From: Siderastrea radians
Lineage: Eukaryota; Cnidaria; Anthozoa; Scleractinia; Rhizangiidae
NCBI GenBank assembly: GCA_964017195.1
Contig: OZ024887.1
Coordinates: 65,479,246-65,543,245, forward strand
DNA: 64,000 nt
Direction: 5' to 3'
The notes below the pieces were generated by a model, which saw nothing but the letters and a program-made list of their open reading frames with translations, searched no databases and had not been told where the DNA came from. Made by a program: the position numbers and the translations under genes. This document shows, one piece after another, positions 1 to 10,760 of the stretch (position 1 is its first letter; every line of letters starts with the position of its first letter).

Positions 1-491
1 TGCATTATCTTGCACACGAGGACTTAAGCACAGATATATGAGGGGTGATTTTGGAATTGTCTTGTTAGTGATATAACTGCAAAGACAGAACAGTCGTGTC
101 AGACCTAATATCAATCCGAGAGTTTGCTTTCTCGCGTATAAACAAGCCAACAAACACGCCAAAAATTGCGCCAAAATGCTCTACTCCGAGAGAGCCAAGA
201 GAGAAAGCCCGGCAATATTTGAGAGTCCCTGCCAGTAACATATCGTCATCCCTTGACCATTCTACGCAACTGGACTTGTCTTGTTCCGAAATGTCGCTAA
301 ATACAAGCTTACTTGAAACGTAAAAAAAAGGGAAAATAGGACAAAAGGCCCATGATTTGTTAGGGACGGACCATTATTTTTTTGGACGGGGGGGATGAAA
401 TTTTTTTCAAGACAAACAATTTTTTCCTGTGTTGTTGTCTGTGCAAACAATTTTTTTCCGGCTGCATCTTCCTGCAAACAATTTTTTTGTG

Positions 492-495
<4 letters not shown>

Positions 496-552
<57 letters not shown>
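496..552. repeat. (TTA)n microsatellite
   Basis: About 19 uninterrupted TTA units lie just inside the left end of the 361-4382 element. They produce meaningless poly-Leu and poly-Tyr reading frames. Confidence 0.95.
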
Positions 553-553
<1 letters not shown>

Positions 554-599
554 ATTTATTTATATACGGTTAAAATTCATCAGGTAATCTTATGTAGTA

Positions 600-3050
600 A
601 AAATACTAATCTAAACATTACTGCCTAAAACTGCTTTCCATGAATGCCCTGTCTCTGTTTCTAACTTATAAAAGTACAACTACACCATGGCTTGTTTTCT
701 TTGCTAAAAAAATTGAAAATCTCACATCAAAGTATACTGAAACATTAAAATGTGAACGTAATTGCAAGTAATAATATAGAACTGCACCAGCGGCCTTTTC
801 TCCCCTGATCCTAGAGAGGATTGAGGAGCCAAATAAAACAGCGCTTGCTTACACTTGCGCTTTATTTTGTAGTTTATACAAGACTGGATCCAATTTGCCT
901 TCTTCATGCAAGTGGAAAACAGGAGACTGCTTGGTGTTTAAGCGATGATTTATTAAATGTCATCATCAAACAGCCTAGGACCCTGCTGAAAAGCCAGTGT
1001 GACTATTAGTGAATACATGAAACCCAGGAATTTAAGTTAATCTTTTTTCTTAGTTAGAGTTTCATTGCACTTTGAAGAGTTCTTGATTAGTAATGGTAAT
1101 TGGACTCAGTGGAGCACAATTCAGGGAGTAATCGGGCGAGTTCCTTTAAATCAGCCTAGTGCGTAGCGCGATTACGATTTGAAATTACGAGCACGATTAC
1201 CCCTGAATTGTAAAATACGAAGTCCAGTTAATCCTATCTATAATAAACTGCAAGATAAGAAAATCTATGTGCCCTTCAGGGATATATTTTTAATTATCAA
1301 TTTTACAAGCAGTGGAGAAACAGCTGTAAAAAGAACCCATTTCAGTGCACCTGATTGACGCGTGCGCAACGTAGTTGTCCGATTACAGCTATCCAATTAC
1401 AAGAGGTTCTTGTTATAGAAACGATTAATACAACTAGAAATACGTGACTCGCAGAACCTCGCGAAGCTCGGGCACGGGTGCACCACAAAATTGATTGGTT
1501 TAACTGGAGGTGTGGATGGGTGGCCACAATGGTCCCCAATTGGGAGTTAAGATCAACATTCTGGTTCCCAGTCGTTTCCATGTAACTTGCATCCAATCCT
1601 CTGTCATGTATAAGAAAATACGTTCAGCCCCCACCCCACCCCCCCCCCCACTTCTCTTCATTCTGACATAAGGTAAATTGCTCTCTAGAGAGGATGTATA
1701 TAGTATTGCTGTGGACCTGTTGTCAGGGCCAATGTGTGGTGTTTCTGTTTATTTGGTTGGGTGAGAGTATAGGTTTATCAGAAATGCAGTTCAAATTCCA
1801 ACTTGGAACTTGTTATCTCCAACATTTACCCAGCCATTTCCTTTAGATTCTGTTGTACAGCTTTTGTTCTATTTACTGGGTATTGACAAGTGTCAATAGC
1901 TAACACAATTCATTATTTCCCTTGAATGGTTGAGATACTACAGCAGGAGTCTACTACTGCTGAAGAGTGATGCGGTGTATTAAAAAAAATTATCCATTTT
2001 TTTCCCAAAAATTGAAATAAGAATAATACAGAATAATGGCAAGCAAAGCACAGAGTTTCATATTGATGAGGTAGCATGTTTATTCATTCCCCCCAACACA
2101 CTAGAAAAATTGGATTAGATAATTGTCACAATAAAATAATAAGTGAACCCTTGAATCCCCAGTTACCAGCATCTCCCTACAATGGCAATGCTTTAATTAG
2201 GTCATCAGAATTAAGGAATTGATCACCAAACATGAATAGTGTTAATTTCAGTAGAAAGAAGTTCTCTGCACTAGTACTACAAGAAATGTATAAAGACCAG
2301 TAAGGAGAATTTGCAGGTTTACATTGGGACTTAGGGAAGTCAGTTGGTATGGAAAGCAAGAGTAGCTAATTAAGGGAAAGGGTGAATGTAGATTATAGCA
2401 TGTGAAACCTTCAGAAGTAAGTAAACTTTCACATAGACAAATCATGCTGAAGGTGATCAGGATCTCAATTCCCCTGATTTTGGTGCTTGCCTGCTTGTGC
2501 ACTGCAAGGAGACCTGTGATGCTGGTCACTGTATGTAGCATGAAATTATTGTCAATAATTAATGTTAAGCAGTAATTTTTGTTTCACATCAAATACATGC
2601 ATGGATGTACCTATACCCGCTACACATTTTAAAGTGGTAATTGCTAGTGTAGGCAGAGCAGTACTTGTAAGTGCATTTCCAAACCAAATTGTGAACAGAA
2701 ATTGTCCTTTCTGATCCATCTGAATATTATTTTTAAACTATTAATAGGGTCAATATCCATAACGGAAAACATAAACTTTTATAAATTCTTACTGATTCAA
2801 TATGAATTATTTCTTTCAAATATTTTTCGGGAACGTCCTAAACTTAGAATTTAAATCTTTTTACTGCTCATACACAAATATGCAAATTGTTGTGGGAACT
2901 GAAACCTATTTTGTGAAATAATTTCATTTCTCTTGTGTAATCTGTAATTTTGATCATACTTGGAAAAGTAATTACATGTTGATAATAATTACTAGTACAT
3001 CAAGAGTAAAGATAATGGTAGAGAGAGGAAATAATTTTGAGCCAACCTGT
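600..3050. other. No gene recognised
   Basis: AT-rich sequence with only short chance reading frames. I see no splice-consistent exons, RNA genes or clear repeats, apart from a C-run near 1640. Confidence 0.5.
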
Positions 3051-3054
3051 TCAG

Positions 3055-3572
3055 TCACCGTCCGTTGGAAAGGTAAATTTCTAGCAAAAGTACTTTGATG
3101 ATCGTGCATTTTTTGTCGCCTCTCGTTGCTTCTATAACAAAATCCTTTTGTCGAAGCACTTCTAGTCGGTGTCGCCGGTCCTGATCGGTTTCAGCATACA
3201 TTTTCTCGAAGAGTTTGTAGCCGCTGAGTTCATTGTCATTATTCAATTGGTGTGGCTGAGTTATAATTTCGAAGACCTTGTATCGATTCTGGCGTTGTTG
3301 GGGAATCTCGTTTTGCGGCAGCGCTGTGCTATCAAGCTAAATTTAAGCTACGTTGTGTATGTTCCAAGATTTCTCGCCTGTAATATTCCAGTCTCCTGTT
3401 TGTGTCCTGCTGACGGCTTTAGTCTTGCTAGGCTATTACCGGTAAACGATGTTCTCCTACCGGTGCTTTCTTGTCGTCGACTCTTTCGCCTTCGTTGCTC
3501 GCGTTGAATTTCAAGTCGGCGTTCACGCTCAGTTTCAGTTGTAAATCTACCCCGGAATGGATTTTGAGCCAC
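3055..3572 (-). CDS. 5' end of an unrecognised, possibly ciliary gene (two candidate exons)
   Basis: A reading frame starting at the ATG at 3572 begins MAQNPFRGRFTTETERERR and is rich in Arg, Glu and Gln, suggesting a charged helix. It stops at 3348. A second frame, offset by two bases and open from about 3333 to 3055, reads ...QNRYKVFEIITQPHQLNND and then ...KLFEKMYAETDQDRRHRLE, which looks coding. A TTTAG acceptor precedes it near 3334, and a candidate donor (G|GTAGG) lies in the first frame, so the two are probably exons of one protein. A possible exit donor (AAA|GTACTT) is near 3080. A perfect X-box lies 155 bp upstream of the ATG. I do not recognise the family. No later exons are visible within the surrounding element. 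Confidence 0.45.
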
Positions 3573-3726
3573 TTGTTAAACCAGGGGTTGCTGTCTAATT
3601 ACTTGTTCACAGACGATGAATAAAAATATCAGCACGTAAATGTACGTAGCGAAGCAGGCAAGAAATGAAGAAACACGCCGAAGAAACATGAGAGTGCGCA
3701 ACTGTCAGCGGTCGCGATTAGGTTTT

Positions 3727-3739
3727 GTTGCTAGGCAAC
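3727..3739. promoter_or_regulatory. RFX-type X-box (GTTGCTAGGCAAC)
   Basis: An imperfectly spaced palindrome with intact GTTGC and GCAAC half-sites, matching the consensus bound by RFX factors. RFX X-boxes usually lie within 200 bp upstream of ciliary genes. This one is 155 bp upstream of the minus-strand ATG at 3572. Function is inferred from motif and position only. Confidence 0.5.
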
Positions 3740-4633
3740 TGTGCGGACACCATCGAAATATATATCGGCAGATCGAGATTTGACCGCCCTTAGCAATCCT
3801 CGCGCGATCCCCACGCGACAAATTTATAAACCTCGCTTCGCGAGGAATAACCTAACTTTAACATTTAATGCTTTCAAGGTCCTCAGAAGAGATTATTTTT
3901 AATAAAGGGGTTAGTTACTGATTTTAAGAAACTGTGGTAATTTGTTGGTGGAAAAGTATAAAACAGAAATTGGGGTTTATCAACCAAGCTGATTTGGTAA
4001 ATTGGCTTCCGGAAAGAAATGACAAAACTGATGTTTGAGTGTTAAATAGCTCATTTGCTCTAAATGAATAGCTAACACTCAAAATGTCAACTTTTGAATT
4101 AGTTTGTGGTGGCTAATTTACCATGTCAATTCAAACCAGAGGATGAATCCATGCAAATCATTTTGTTGCATTGCTGTCTTGCATTTTAACAAATAGGACT
4201 AAATTTACTTATATAAATCAAACTATGTATCAACTAGTCTGCAAACTTTTTATTTTCTCCTTTCATCTCTGCAAACAATTTTTTTGGGCTTTTTTGATTT
4301 TGCAAACAATTCTTTTCAGGATTTTTCATCCCCCCCCCCCTCCAAAAAAATAATGGTCCGTCCCTTAATAGTAGTCATTTCAATGATTTGTAAACAGGAG
4401 GAGCAAGCGTGTAGTATCTAATTTGTGTTTGGAACGAGCGGATATCGCTTCAATTTCGCGCCCTTGAATGTACTATTTGAATGTACAATAACGCAAAACT
4501 CGCCGCATCCATGATGTCCCTAAGATAAGTAATTCGCTAGACAAACAATTTGCAGCATATCTCGTTCGCTCGCTGTTTTTTTGTTTCAAATTGTAGATAG
4601 TACTATGAAATAACATTGCGTTTCCCTGTAGAC

Positions 4634-4760
4634 TACGAGCAGTCTCTCTTTCCGCTCAGGGACAGTCGAGGAAAACGAACAAGCGAGTTCGCGTGAAATC
4701 GCTTGCCCCGTTGAAACGTGATGCGCGTGTCGAGCCGCTAGTGTAGTGAGCGATGTTCCT
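4634..4760. repeat. Partial copy of the TACGAGCAGTCTC repeat
   Basis: Begins with TACGAGCAGTCTCTC and shares a CGCTC-rich body with the element at 58401-58582. The other terminus is missing here. A short interspersed, MITE-like family. Confidence 0.4.
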
Positions 4761-4785
4761 TGAATGCCATTCATCACTGGTAAAC

Positions 4786-6995
4786 GGCATGTGCTAAAAC
4801 CCAGACGCTGGATTCTGGACGATAGACGATGGACGATGGACGATGGACGATAGACGATAGACGATGGACGATATGCCCATTTTTGACAGACGAGGGTCAA
4901 ATTTGTCACACAATCTTTGGGGAATTTCAGGGAATTTTTTTTCGAGTGTCCTTTTTGTCACGCAACGTCACATGAACGCAAATAAACGAACGTCTGTTAT
5001 ATGTGTGCCCAAGGACGATGGATGCCCATCTTCGATTAGATTTTTGGCAGACGAGGGCCAAATTTGTCACACAATCCTTAGGGATATGATTTCCAGATAA
5101 AAAACAAAAAAGTGTCTGGTTTGTCACGCAATTTCACATGAATTATTAGAGACTGCACGCAGTCCATTGTAATATGGGGCGTGACGCGGTAGAACCGTAC
5201 CCCATACGGCAAACACGTGTTATGTACGTGTTTCTTTTCCCGTAAGCTCGATTTCCGTCGCTCTCCCGAACAGCGGCTGGTAATCGAGCCAACTGCTAGG
5301 CCTCTCAGCCTCAACGTTCTTATAAAAATGGTTCTTACAAAATAAAAAGTGTATCCGCGCTTAGATTTGCGTTCTTCTTAAAGTATAAAAAAACCTAATG
5401 GCTCCGTCAATTCCAAGCGTGACCCTTCCTCCCCCCTGGGCATTTGTCGGGAATTTGTCTTTTTTAAAAAATAATGTTGCAAATGCCCCCACGGTGGGGT
5501 CAGCTCATAAGTACAAATCCCCACGGTGGGGCTCCTGGAAGAGTGCAAACGCCCGACCCATGGGACAAGATCATTTTAGTGATTAATGATGAAAGCGATA
5601 GTTGGCTCGCTGACCCAAACGGAGTATCAAACAGCAAAGGCAGCTTGGATTTTCAGGATTACGAAACAAATTTAATCTGAAGCTACTAGACATATTAAAA
5701 ATAACGATTACAATGTCAGTGATTTAAGCAATATCTGAAAACGCCAGCAAAATGAAAGTCTGACACGGTAAAATGTTATGAAACTCTACACTCGTGAGAA
5801 CGTGAGGACTGGAACTAGAAGATCAAACTTACATTTCAATATGATATCAAGTTTCTATTTAGCATTTGACAAAAGATTTCGATGACGTTTCTAAGAACGA
5901 TGTTCTGAAGGTTCAATGTTTGCTTCTGGTTCTTTAAAGTTGCATTTTGAATTTCAATGTTAATGTTTGGACAAGCTTGGACAAACGTGAACCAACAATT
6001 GTTTACAAATATTAAAACAGAATACAATAGAATAAAGATATTCCTGCTAGGAATTCTTTCGTTTTTCTTTAGATTTTTGAACCCCTCTCTTCCTATTTTC
6101 GGCGACTTGCAGAAGGTGGTCCAGCCATTTTTATATTGGGGGTAACCAGGAAGTTTAAGGAAATTTAAAATGAACGTGTTATGTACGACTTTTAAAATCC
6201 GAAATATAACGTTGCTTTGACAGTGCCCCACCCCCGGGCTGACCTGTTTTAGCAAATGCCCCACCCTTGGGAAGGAAACATCAGTGTCTGTCGCGCACAG
6301 TCCCTGAAACATCAGTACGTGACAGTATTCTAAAATGAAAACTCGGTAGGCCTACCGAGTTTTTATGTTAAAAGATGGCCCTAAAATATATCGACTTGCA
6401 CGTTTCCAGCTCCGTAGAGTCCTTCGTTATTTCAAGTATATGTATTCTGCGCCTTGTCTGGCATGGCAATGGAAACCGGCAATTCGTACTCAATCTCGAC
6501 CTCGTACTTCAATCTTATTTAAGTCCAATTTATGTTTGAGCTACCTGATCAGAAGCGACAAGTTCTGTCTTTTATTCTTGTACGCGATTTCCAGTGTAAC
6601 AAAATAAATGTGTGAATCTCAATTCTTTTGTTGTGCTTTTTCTGTCAGGGATTTTATTCTATATAATAGTCTCCCGGGAATAGTCTTTTCTTTTTTTACT
6701 GCGTGAAAATTAGTTGGCAACACGACAATACCGCCGTCATAACTTCCTGCAGACATTGCAGACATTCGTTTATTCGTTTCTGCCCGTGATTGCGTGACAA
6801 ATTTTAAAACGTGTCTGACAATTTGCGTTCATGTGACGTTGCGAGACAAAAAGACACTCGAAAAGAATTCCGCCCTACAGATTGTGTGACAAATTTGACC
6901 CTCGTCTGTCAAAAATAGGCATATCGTCCATCGTCTATCGTCCATCGTCCATCGTCTATCGTCCAGAATCCAGCGTCTGGATTTTAGCACATGCC
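4786..6995. mobile_element. 2.2 kb TIR element, 9 bp target duplication (Mutator-like size)
   Basis: The ends are inverted copies of each other for roughly 190 bp, starting GGCATGTGCTAAAA. CTGGTAAAC occurs on both sides (4777-4785 and 6996-7004), a 9 bp target duplication as Mutator-like elements make. The TIRs contain a short tandem array of GGACGAT/AGACGAT units. The subterminal block (GACGAGGG.CAAATTTGTCACACAATC to CACATGAA) occurs three times: at about 4888 and 5047 forward, and at about 6830-6915 inverted. No transposase is visible, so it is non-autonomous. A nested pair of inverted GGGCATTTG-bearing segments (about 5420 and 6285) may mark a second element inside it. Confidence 0.75.
4816..4872. 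repeat. GGACGAT/AGACGAT tandem array in the left TIR
   Basis: Eight or so 7 bp units in tandem. The same array appears inverted at about 6922-6964 in the right TIR with one unit fewer, so the array length changes independently at the two ends. Confidence 0.8.
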
Positions 6996-7419
6996 CTGGT
7001 AAACTGTGCTTTGATCGTAACTAGTGGATTATGCCGAGAGATGACAGAAGCTCATTGAAAACAACTCCAAATTGGCCAGTGTTGACAGTTAGAAGACGTG
7101 GTTCTAGCTCTAAGCGTCCATATTGTTGCTCCTTTCAAACAATGGAGTTGACAGCTAAAGTAATTATAATCGACCACAAATATTCCACGAATGCGGCGTA
7201 GAACGCCGTTTTCGCACTTAATTAAATAATGCCTCTAGCTTGCAATGAAGCATTATTATTGCGGAAAATATTGGTCTTGTTGTTTGGGGGGAAGTTTACA
7301 GAAACTCAATCAATACCACAGGGTACAGAGGAGCGAAGTTCGAGCAGAACGTTTAGTTTTCCTTGCGAAAGACAACCGACATAATTTGCTGCGATCTTGC
7401 GTTACCCTTGCATCAGGAG

Positions 7420-7655
7420 CCTGGCCAGACCGGGGTAGACCGGGGCCAAAGCCCGGCCTGAAAGCCGAGGTGAGCCCGGCCACAAGCCAGGCTTTGGCCG
7501 GGCTGGCCAAGGGATAAAAAAACCGGGGAAGCCGTGGTCAGGCGGCCAGCCCGGCCTGGCCTGGCCGTGGCAGACCGGGGCCAAAGCCGGGCTTGAAAAC
7601 CTTGTTGAGCCAGGTCACAGGCCAGACTGGCCGGGCATAAAACACCAAGGCCAGC
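7420..7655. repeat. GGCCAGGC-rich degenerate array, left arm
   Basis: Densely repeated GGCC, CCGGGG and GCCTGGCC words, far more GC-rich than the surroundings. It is partly inverted relative to the block at 10095-10375, so the two form the inner arms of the 3.4 kb element. Confidence 0.7.
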
Positions 7656-9138
7656 CTGGCCAGTGACAAAAGTAAGACAACTGTGGCTGCCAAGATCAGC
7701 TGAATTTTAATTTAGTCAGCACTTAGACAAATAAAAGTAACCAGGAGATTAATTACTGGCAGGTTAGTAAGTTGCCAGGCAAACTGCCCAGACATTACTA
7801 TTAATAAAATTGAATGCCATTTCAAAAATACTATCAGAATAACATTTAATACAATGATTTATTATGCATTGTTGCACGTCAAACATTGAAAGTTTTTCAT
7901 TCAGTTGCAGTATTTACAACAATTTTATAACAGCATCTTCGTATTAATGGTTATATACAATGTATAATACAATAATGATATTATAATAAATAGCATTTCC
8001 TTCAGAAAGGAATAGTGCCCAAGAATCAAAAACTAATAAACTCAAAAAAATTGGTTTGACTTATTTTTTCTGGTATACATGTATTTGCTCTTTTCATTCT
8101 TGTAAAACAAGAAGTTAAGTTTTAAGTTCTAGGCAGCTATGAAAAGTGTCTTTGAATTTTTTGAATGTTTGTCCCCATGTGACTAAACATATAAAAGGCA
8201 AACATGGGGAGCATTAGAATTTAGACACAAACACCCCATACATATAAATTCCATTCAGTTAAAAAACAAGGTTTTACATTGTCTAGCAAACCAATGCAAT
8301 CAGTAATCGGTTCAACTGACTAAAACATCCAGGAAATTGCAATATTGGTAGATTACAATCTATATTAGTTACTGCACAAAGAACTGCTGACACCATAAAC
8401 TTTTATGTATATGTGTTATGGAAATACAGAGCCATAAGCTTTTAAGCTTATATTCATTTGAATGTCCAGAGAAAACAAATGCCAACTATTTAGATTGCAT
8501 TGAAAGACTATTTTAAATGTCTTAAAACGTTGTGTTCTGTAATTATGAGTCAAGTAATGCAAAAGAAAATGGTATCAACAGAACTTAGTGCCATGTTTAA
8601 GCGACTTAGCTTATTAAGAACCAGCATTGGTGACTTGATATTGCTCTGCTGTTTGAGTGTCAGTCTCCCTCAGCTGAAGTCACTGAACAATGTGTTGAAT
8701 ACAGTCAATATCTACAACAAAACATAAATGAATGGTCAAAACCAGCTTATCTGAATGATGCTGCATTTAAAACATGCTTAAAGAGCAATGTTCTTTTAAA
8801 TTATACTACTCTAACAGTCCACAAGCTGTAAGCTCAAGTTTCATTTGCCCCAGACATTTCACAATTTAGGAGATCCTTTGAGCATTTAAACAAGGACTCA
8901 AATCCTCTGTCCTTCTTACATGTAGTTACTTTGAAAAAATGTGCACAAGCCTGTTAGAAAAAAGTATCCACATTTAAGCTCAAACTTTAATAAAGGACGT
9001 CTGTCTGCCTGCTTCAGATCCTCAAACATTTACAAACATTTAAGCTGCTTAACTCAGAAGCACATGGTCGATCTTTACTTAAAATAATCATTAATTTTGA
9101 ATCCAATCTTTCAAAATTATCATTTGCCTTCAACTTAC

Positions 9139-9212
9139 CTCAGCCTAAAGGGTAGCTGATCCACATTTTGCCGCTCTGATTCTTCATTCCAAGCTCAAAA
9201 GACGCAAACATT
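9139..9212 (-). pseudogene. Candidate first exon inside the 3.4 kb element
   Basis: From the ATG at 9212 the frame reads MFASFELGMKNQSGKMWISY and then PLG, and runs into a consensus donor (G|GTAAGT at 9139/9138). A TGA occurs four bases before the donor, so the exon as sequenced is closed. It lies back to back with a plus-strand ATG at 9353, giving the layout of a bidirectional promoter. Product unknown. Confidence 0.3.
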
Positions 9213-9352
9213 TCATGCCACGAACTGAACACAAAAAATGGCGCCGAAACCGAACAAAAACGGTCACTATCTGAGCCCGCAGTGGTCTAGCTGCTGACCG
9301 AAACAACCCAATTTGTTTCCAGGCTCCTCAGAAATGTGTTGTGAATTTCAAG

Positions 9353-9454
9353 ATGGCGGTTGCTCTAATGGCCCACGTTATCAACAAACTCCGCTTTCTT
9401 TCCGATTTTAAAGCTAACATAATGCAAGAAAAGGATCAAAAATCATTTTTTTGA
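9353..9454 (+). CDS. Candidate first exon, opposite strand of the pair
   Basis: ATGGCGGTTGCTC sits in a typical metazoan start context and opens a short frame (MAVALMAHVINKLRFLSDFK...) that stops after about 33 residues unless spliced. A second ATG (9238) opens only 19 codons. Support is positional: it faces away from the minus-strand exon at 9139-9212. No product can be named. Confidence 0.25.
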   Translation: MAVALMAHVINKLRFLSDFKANIMQEKDQKSFF

Positions 9455-10094
9455 CTTATACAGTGGCTCTAAAGAAATTGACTTCTTGGAGAAGTTTGGA
9501 ATCGGGCCTGTTATTCTGAAAAAGGTGTTATGCATTGTGTCATTGCATTTGACCACATCAAAAGTTACACGTGTTGTCTCCCATTGCAAACTTACGCAGA
9601 CAATCAACAGGTAAACTGCTTTTTTTGAGTACAGGATTTTGATTTATTTATCATTAAATAGTGCCTCATTTTCACAATTTCCAAGCAGAAAAAGAAATAT
9701 CCTTACAGCCTAATTCTTGCTCAATCTGTTCAAAGCTGCGTTTGATTGCTGTTTATACCTCAAGATGCAATGCGTGACTGGACACAATATTTTTAATAGC
9801 ACTTTTAGTGTAGGAATTTCAAGTTTACCCCACATTCAAGACCAGATTGAAAATTTCTCAGTTCCGGATCTTTTAAGGTGAAGTCTTTTAATATATGACT
9901 GGCTGAAGAATCAGTTTTCATTGTAACTTCAAAGACATTTAAAATGCTCAAAATAAAACATCTAGTAGTGACCTCTAGTAGAGTTTCTTTGATGTCTCGA
10001 TCTTGTGACGGGATTAGCAAAAACAACCAATAACTTTCACTCCATGAGAAAAATGCTAGGTTTCTCACGACTACTTTTCAATGGCAGAAAATCC

Positions 10095-10375
10095 AAGAAA
10101 GCCTGGCTAACATCTTAGTGGCCAGGAAAGCCAAGTTGTTGTTGTTTTTTTTTTGGCCAAGGTTGCCAAGAAAGTCTGGCCTTGGAACTAACATGGCCGA
10201 GAAAGCCGAACTTTTGTGGCCAAGGTTGCCAAGAAAACTTGGCCGTGGCCAGGCTTGCCAGGCTTTACCAGGCCGCATTTTCCCGGTAAGCTTGGCCAAA
10301 AACCCGGAAAGCGCGGCCTGGCCAGGCTTTGCCAGGCTGGCCGGGTTTTTGACCGCGCTCCCGATGCAAGGGTAC
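10095..10375. repeat. GGCCAGGC-rich degenerate array, right arm
   Basis: GC-rich block of repeated TGGCCAGGC and GCCAAG words, partly inverted relative to the left block. It explains the long overlapping reading frames here, which are not genes. Confidence 0.7.
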
Positions 10376-10665
10376 TCGCGTTACCCAGATTTTTACCGCA
10401 GGTCAAATTACTGTGGGCTCTTAGAATCACTGAGATCGACTTACACTAAATAATACGTCCTTATTTTTACTCCTTATTTTTACTCTTTATTTTTACTCCT
10501 AATTTTTACCCGGCACTTCGTGCCTCTTTCGGAAAGCTTCGCTTTCCGAAGAAAAGCAGTTGCCCTTCGGGCAACATGTTAGGCGACCGCGTAGCGTAAG
10601 TCGATCTCATTGATCCTAAGAGCCCACAGTAATTTGACCTGCGATAAAAATCTAGGTAACGCGAG
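10371..10665. repeat. Nested 75 bp inverted repeat with two stem-loops
   Basis: 10371-10447 pairs with 10594-10665 (a segment including CAAATTACTGTGGGCTCTTA). The loop contains two compact hairpins: CGGAAAGCTTCGCTTTCCG and TTGCCCTTCGGGCAA. Four tandem CTTATTTTTACTC-like units precede them. It belongs to the right terminus of the 3.4 kb element. Confidence 0.75.
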
Positions 10666-10760
10666 TAACGTAATTTCGCAGCAACTTATGTCGGTTATCT
10701 TTCGCAAGGAAAACCAAACGTTCTGCTCGAACTTCGCTCCTCTGTACCCTGTGTCAATAC

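Larger units (their letters stand above)
361..4382. mobile_element. Putative 4 kb non-autonomous DNA element with inverted ends
   Basis: Both ends carry the same sequence in opposite orientation: AGGGACGGACCATTATTTTT, a G-run, then GGATGAA and copies of a TGCAAACAATTTTTT motif (left end about 361-490, right end about 4255-4366). The 9 bp ATGATTTGT lies directly left of the left end (352-360) and again at 4383-4391, about 16 bp beyond the right inverted repeat. This fits a target duplication if the right end has a short extra tail. No transposase is visible. The interior holds a minus-strand gene start (3055-3572) with its promoter. The alternative is two independent copies of a short repeat facing each other. 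Confidence 0.45.
7317..10753. mobile_element. 3.4 kb TIR element inserted into copy A
   Basis: TIRs of about 85 bp start CACAGGGTACAGAGGAGCG at each end. The target duplication TCAATAC lies at 7310-7316 and 10754-10760. Copy B retains a nearly uninterrupted version of the site at about 24100-24125, which confirms the insertion. Inside each TIR is a GGCCAGGC-rich block (about 7420-7650 and 10095-10375). The right end also contains a nested inverted repeat (10371-10447 against 10594-10665) around two short hairpins. No transposase was found. The centre contains divergent ATG-bearing exons near 9.2-9.45 kb. The 7 bp duplication does not by itself settle the superfamily. Confidence 0.85.

Noticed and set aside
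382..628. Poly-Leu and poly-Tyr ORFs
   Set aside because: Translation of the TTA microsatellite.
10078..10453. Several overlapping ORFs on both strands
   Set aside because: Produced by the GC-rich GGCCAGGC array, which rarely contains stop codons in any frame.
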